NCBI GenBank assembly: GCA_934631005.1
Contig: CAKTXA010000040.1
Location: 1 to 16,024, forward strand
DNA: 16,024 nucleotides
Direction of reading: 5' to 3'
Source of the DNA: an uncultured Oscillospiraceae bacterium
GTDB lineage: Bacteria > Bacillota > Clostridia > Oscillospirales > Oscillospiraceae
The position numbers and the translations under genes were made by a program. The notes below the pieces were generated by a model. That model searched no databases. It was not told the DNA's origin and saw only the letters and a list, made by a program, of their open reading frames with translations. How positions within the stretch are numbered: the stretch's first letter is position 1; each line of letters begins with the position of its first letter. Shown piece by piece: positions 13,470 through 16,024 of the stretch.

Positions 13470-15605
13470 ATGAGCGTATTAACCGATCTGATTTATGGCG
13501 GCTCGCATGCCGTTGCAGGACTGACCGAAGGGGCGGTCAACGACGCGATCGCAAAATACGGCGCAGAGAAAGAGATCGCTTTCCCTGACACCGCATATTT
13601 CTTCCCCACCATCTACGCCGCCACCGGCGTGAAGGTCACCAAGCTCGGCGATCTGCCCGCGTGCGTGGGCGTTCTCAAGAGCCTCATCACCGATCAGGAG
13701 GATCTGGGTCAGGCGCTCAACGCCGGTCTTGCCACCGCAGTCGGCGCTGAAATTCTGGAGGGCCTGAAATTTGTCGAGCCGAAGGATGCCTATGAGCAGG
13801 CGACCGTCCCCGGCATCGGCTTTGTGCCCGATCCCATCATCCGCTCGCTCGGCGTGCCGCTGGTCACCGGGGATATTCCGGGTGTGGCCGTTGTGCTGGG
13901 CAAGGCGGAAAACGCCGAGGATGTTGCCAGGGTCGTCAAGGACTACCAGTCCAAGGGCATTATGACCTTTATGGTCGGCGACGTCATCGAGCAGTGCGCA
14001 GAAGCCGGCGTGAAGATGGGCCTGGAGCTGCGCGTCATCCCGCTGGGCCATGACGTCACGGCGGTCATCCACGTCGTCACCGTCGCCATCCGCGCGGCGC
14101 TGATCTTCGGCAACATCCAGCCGGGCGATCTGGCGGGGCTGCTGGCCTACACCAAGGAGCGCGTGCCCGCGTTCGTCAACACCTTCGGCGCGATCGACAA
14201 TGTGGTCGTGTCCGCGGGCGCCGGCGCCATCGCGCTGGGCTTCCCGGTCGTGGTCGATATTGATCTGGGCGAAAATCAGGTCCCGGGCGCTCTGGAGAGC
14301 TGCACCGACCATAATGAGACGGTCAAGAGGTCGCTCGAGCTGCGCGGCATCAAGATCAAATCCAAGGAGCTGCCCATCCCCGTGGCGTTTGCCGCCGCGT
14401 TTGAGGGCGAGATCATCCGTAAGGCGGACATGAAGGTCGAATTCTGGTCCGCGAAGAACACCACCTGCGAGCTGGTGCTGATGAAGGACGCCGCCGAGGT
14501 CGAGGATCACAAGATCACCATCGACGGCCCGGACATCGACTCCGGCGAGCTGGAATACGCGCTGGCGACCGTCATCGAGGTCTACGGCAAGAAGATGCAG
14601 GCCGACTTCGAGTCCGTCATCGAGCGCAAGATCCACGCCTGGTTCAACTACATGGAGGGCGTGATGCACACGGGTCAGCGCAACCAGTTCCGCATCCGTA
14701 TCTCCAACGACGCCTACGACAAGGGCCTGCGCCTGAAGCACTTCGGCGAGGTGCTGTACCACATGATCATGGACGAATTCGACGCCGTTGTCGACAAGTG
14801 CCAAATCACGCTCATCACCGACCCCGAAAAGGCCACGAAGTTCCTGAACGACGTCGCCATGCCGCGCTACAATATGCGTGACGACCGTCTGGCCTCCATG
14901 ACCGACGAATCCGTCGACCGCTTCTTTACCTGCATCCTCTGCCAGTCGTTCGCCCCGGCGCACTGCTGCGTCGTGACGCCCGAGCGTCTCGGCCTGTGCG
15001 GCGCGGTGTCGTGGCTCGACGCGAAGGCGACGTATGAGCTCAACCCGAACGGCCCGTCCCAGCCCATCTCCAAGGAGGGCTGTCTGGACGAGCGCACCGG
15101 CCGCTATACCACCGTCAACGAAGCCATCAAGGATGCCACGCACGGCGCGGTGGAAGAGGTCACGCTGTACTCCATCATGGAGGATCCGATGACCTCCTGC
15201 GGCTGCTTCGAGTGCATCTCGGGCATCGAGCCGATGTCGAACGGCTTCATCGTCGTCAACCGTGAGTACGCGGGCATGACGCCGGCCGGCATGACGTTCG
15301 GCGAGCTGGCCTCCTGCACCGGCGGCGGCGTGCAGACCCCGGGCTACATGGGCCACGGCCGCCACTTCATCTCGTCCAAGAAGTTCATCCACGCCGAAGG
15401 CGGCATCGAGCGCATCGTCTGGATGCCGAAGGAGCTGAAGGACGACGTGGGCGAGCGCCTGAACAAGACGGCGAAGGAGCTGTACGGTATCGACAACTTC
15501 ACCGACATGATCGCCGATGAGACCGTCTGCACCGACTGCGACGCGCTGCTTGAGTTCCTGCAGCAGAAGAACCACCCCGTCCTCGGCATGGAGCCGCTGA
15601 TGTAA
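13470..15605 (+). CDS. acsB: Acetyl-CoA synthase catalytic subunit (CODH/ACS beta/alpha subunit)
   Basis: A 711-residue, full-length acetyl-CoA synthase (Moorella AcsB is 729). It condenses CO, the methyl group of the corrinoid protein and CoA into acetyl-CoA at the A-cluster. The cluster ligands are all present: C488, C491, C500 and C510 (CILCQSFAPAHCC, then LGLCGAVSWLD) for the [4Fe-4S] and proximal nickel, and C577-G578-C579 (TSCGCFEC) for the distal nickel. The N-terminal CODH-facing domain is present (FPDTAYFFPTIYAATG), as are FEGEIIRKADM, GPDID, YGKKMQADFE, GMTPAGMTFGELA and the C-terminal NHPVLGMEPLM. The Trp of Moorella thought to lie near the CoA site (LWHTGQR) appears as Met399 (VMHTGQR). 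AGGAGG at 13457-13462 is 7 nt before ATG 13470. It has its own leader, separated from acsC-acsE by a terminator, and is followed by another terminator, so it is probably monocistronic. Confidence 0.97.
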   Translation: MSVLTDLIYGGSHAVAGLTEGAVNDAIAKYGAEKEIAFPDTAYFFPTIYAATGVKVTKLGDLPACVGVLKSLITDQEDLGQALNAGLATAVGAEILEGLKFVEPKDAYEQATVPGIGFVPDPIIRSLGVPLVTGDIPGVAVVLGKAENAEDVARVVKDYQSKGIMTFMVGDVIEQCAEAGVKMGLELRVIPLGHDVTAVIHVVTVAIRAALIFGNIQPGDLAGLLAYTKERVPAFVNTFGAIDNVVVSAGAGAIALGFPVVVDIDLGENQVPGALESCTDHNETVKRSLELRGIKIKSKELPIPVAFAAAFEGEIIRKADMKVEFWSAKNTTCELVLMKDAAEVEDHKITIDGPDIDSGELEYALATVIEVYGKKMQADFESVIERKIHAWFNYMEGVMHTGQRNQFRIRISNDAYDKGLRLKHFGEVLYHMIMDEFDAVVDKCQITLITDPEKATKFLNDVAMPRYNMRDDRLASMTDESVDRFFTCILCQSFAPAHCCVVTPERLGLCGAVSWLDAKATYELNPNGPSQPISKEGCLDERTGRYTTVNEAIKDATHGAVEEVTLYSIMEDPMTSCGCFECISGIEPMSNGFIVVNREYAGMTPAGMTFGELASCTGGGVQTPGYMGHGRHFISSKKFIHAEGGIERIVWMPKELKDDVGERLNKTAKELYGIDNFTDMIADETVCTDCDALLEFLQQKNHPVLGMEPLM

Positions 15606-15618
15606 AAAGCAAAAGATC

Positions 15619-15657
15619 CGCCCGGCCTGTAAAAACAGGCCGGGCGATTTCTTTGTT
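15619..15657 (+). terminator. Intrinsic terminator after acsB
   Basis: A perfect 12-bp stem, CGCCCGGCCTGT with ACAGGCCGGGCG, encloses a loop of AAAA and is followed by ATTTCTTTGTT. It starts 13 nt after the acsB stop codon and ends the acs block. Confidence 0.88.
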
Positions 15658-15658
15658 C

Positions 15659-15719
15659 ATTCTTCATCATTCATTGCGTAGGGCGGGGAATGAATGATGA
15701 ATGATGAAAAATGAAGAAT
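15659..15719. repeat. AT-rich nested inverted repeat
   Basis: TTCATCATTCATT (15663-15675) is the exact reverse complement of 15689-15701, and ATTCTTCAT (15659-15667) that of ATGAAGAAT (15711-15719). The two layers enclose a GC-rich centre. No gene is present here; it directly precedes the second copy of the dispersed element. Confidence 0.6.
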
Positions 15720-15731
15720 ATTTCGTTCTTA

Positions 15732-15815
15732 GTCGTAACGTAGGGGAGGGGCTTGCCCCTCCCGCTGGTTGGCAGCTGTGGATTCTGTACGCACTGGCGG
15801 GCGGAATGCACCCCA
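15732..15815 (+). repeat. Second, partial copy of the dispersed GTCGTAACGTAGGGG element
   Basis: From GTCGTAACGTAGGGG through the AGGGGCTTGCCCCT palindrome, then GGCAGCTGTGG, TACGCAC/CACGCAC and GCGGAATGCACCCCA, this stretch follows the left half of the element at 6951-7137 with scattered substitutions. The similarity stops after the shared GCACCCCA. No right-hand inverted end is seen before the window ends. Confidence 0.7.
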
Positions 15816-15835
15816 TAGCTTCCCCTGGGGGCCGA

Positions 15836-16022
15836 TTCCCCCTATCAGGGGGAAATGTCCCGTAGGGACAAAGAGGGTAGGGATAGCTGTCGCCGCAGGC
15901 GACTGATGAGGGCCGGGGAGCACTTGCAGATAGCTTTGCATGCTCGTCAAAACGCAACTGCTCCCCGACCCTCATCAGTCTGCTCCGCTAACGCTCCGCA
16001 GCCAGCTTCCCCGAGGGGAAGC
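15836..16022. repeat. Chain of five palindromes in a gene-free region
   Basis: In succession: TTCCCCCT/AGGGGGAA (15836-15854), TGTCCC/GGGACA (15856-15870), GTCGCC/GGCGAC (15889-15903), a long pair GACTGATGAGGG-N-CGGGGAGCA (15901-15922) with its inverted partner ending at 15980, and GCTTCCCC/GGGGAAGC (16005-16022). I see no supported gene between 15606 and the end of the window. These look like composite intergenic palindromic repeats. Confidence 0.65.
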
Positions 16023-16024
16023 CA

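Noticed and set aside
9965..13471. 1168-codon open frame on the minus strand
   Set aside because: It mirrors acsD and acsC-acsE and crosses their intergenic gap; long antisense frames arise from the GC-rich codon bias, and the product is His/Arg/Asp/Val/Leu-rich without motifs.
13479..15575. 698-codon open frame on the minus strand
   Set aside because: Antisense shadow of acsB, whose cluster ligands and length are unambiguous on the plus strand.

Overview
This 16 kb window looks like the genome of a GC-rich anaerobic Firmicute of the gut Clostridia type, perhaps an Oscillospirales-like lineage. The lineage is inferred from the acetogen-type genes, the AAGGAGG ribosome binding sites and the palindromic repeats; no rRNA or other taxonomic marker is present. 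The central content is the carbonyl branch of the Wood-Ljungdahl pathway together with a nickel-handling module.

Layout. (1) Positions 1-4264 (minus): the N-terminal ~1,420 residues of a very large secreted surface protein, with a signal peptide, CxxC zinc-ribbon-like segments and a threefold repeated module; its C-terminus lies outside the window. (2) 4324-6765 (minus): a MalT/LuxR-type STAND ATPase regulator whose 5' end carries a promoter, a seven-codon micro-ORF and two palindromes. (3) 6772-7159: no gene; a minus-strand terminator and a ~190-bp MITE-like element with inverted ends. (4) 7160-7976 (minus): a CsoR/InrS-family metal repressor followed by a NimA-like flavin-barrel protein. 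(5) 8185-9028 (plus), divergent from the repressor: a His-rich metal-binding protein, the nickel chaperone CooT and a 75-aa protein I do not recognise. (6) 9166-15605 (plus): cooC, acsD, a fused acsC-acsE gene and acsB. (7) 15606-16024: no gene; a strong terminator, a second copy of the dispersed repeat and a chain of hairpins.

How the genes fit together. AcsE moves the methyl group of methyl-tetrahydrofolate to the corrinoid of AcsC/AcsD; the methylated corrinoid protein passes it to the Ni-Ni-[4Fe-4S] A-cluster of AcsB, which joins it to CO and CoA to make acetyl-CoA. CooC, CooT and the His-rich protein plausibly store and insert nickel, and the divergent repressor plausibly senses it through a G-tract operator between the two promoters. 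No CO dehydrogenase catalytic subunit (AcsA/CooS) lies in the window.

Most notable: the single-polypeptide AcsC-AcsE fusion with catalytic residues of both halves intact; a His-rich protein whose domain order is the reverse of CooJ; the unrecognised 75-aa partner; a candidate CsoR-type operator; and a repeat element with compensatory changes in its stems.
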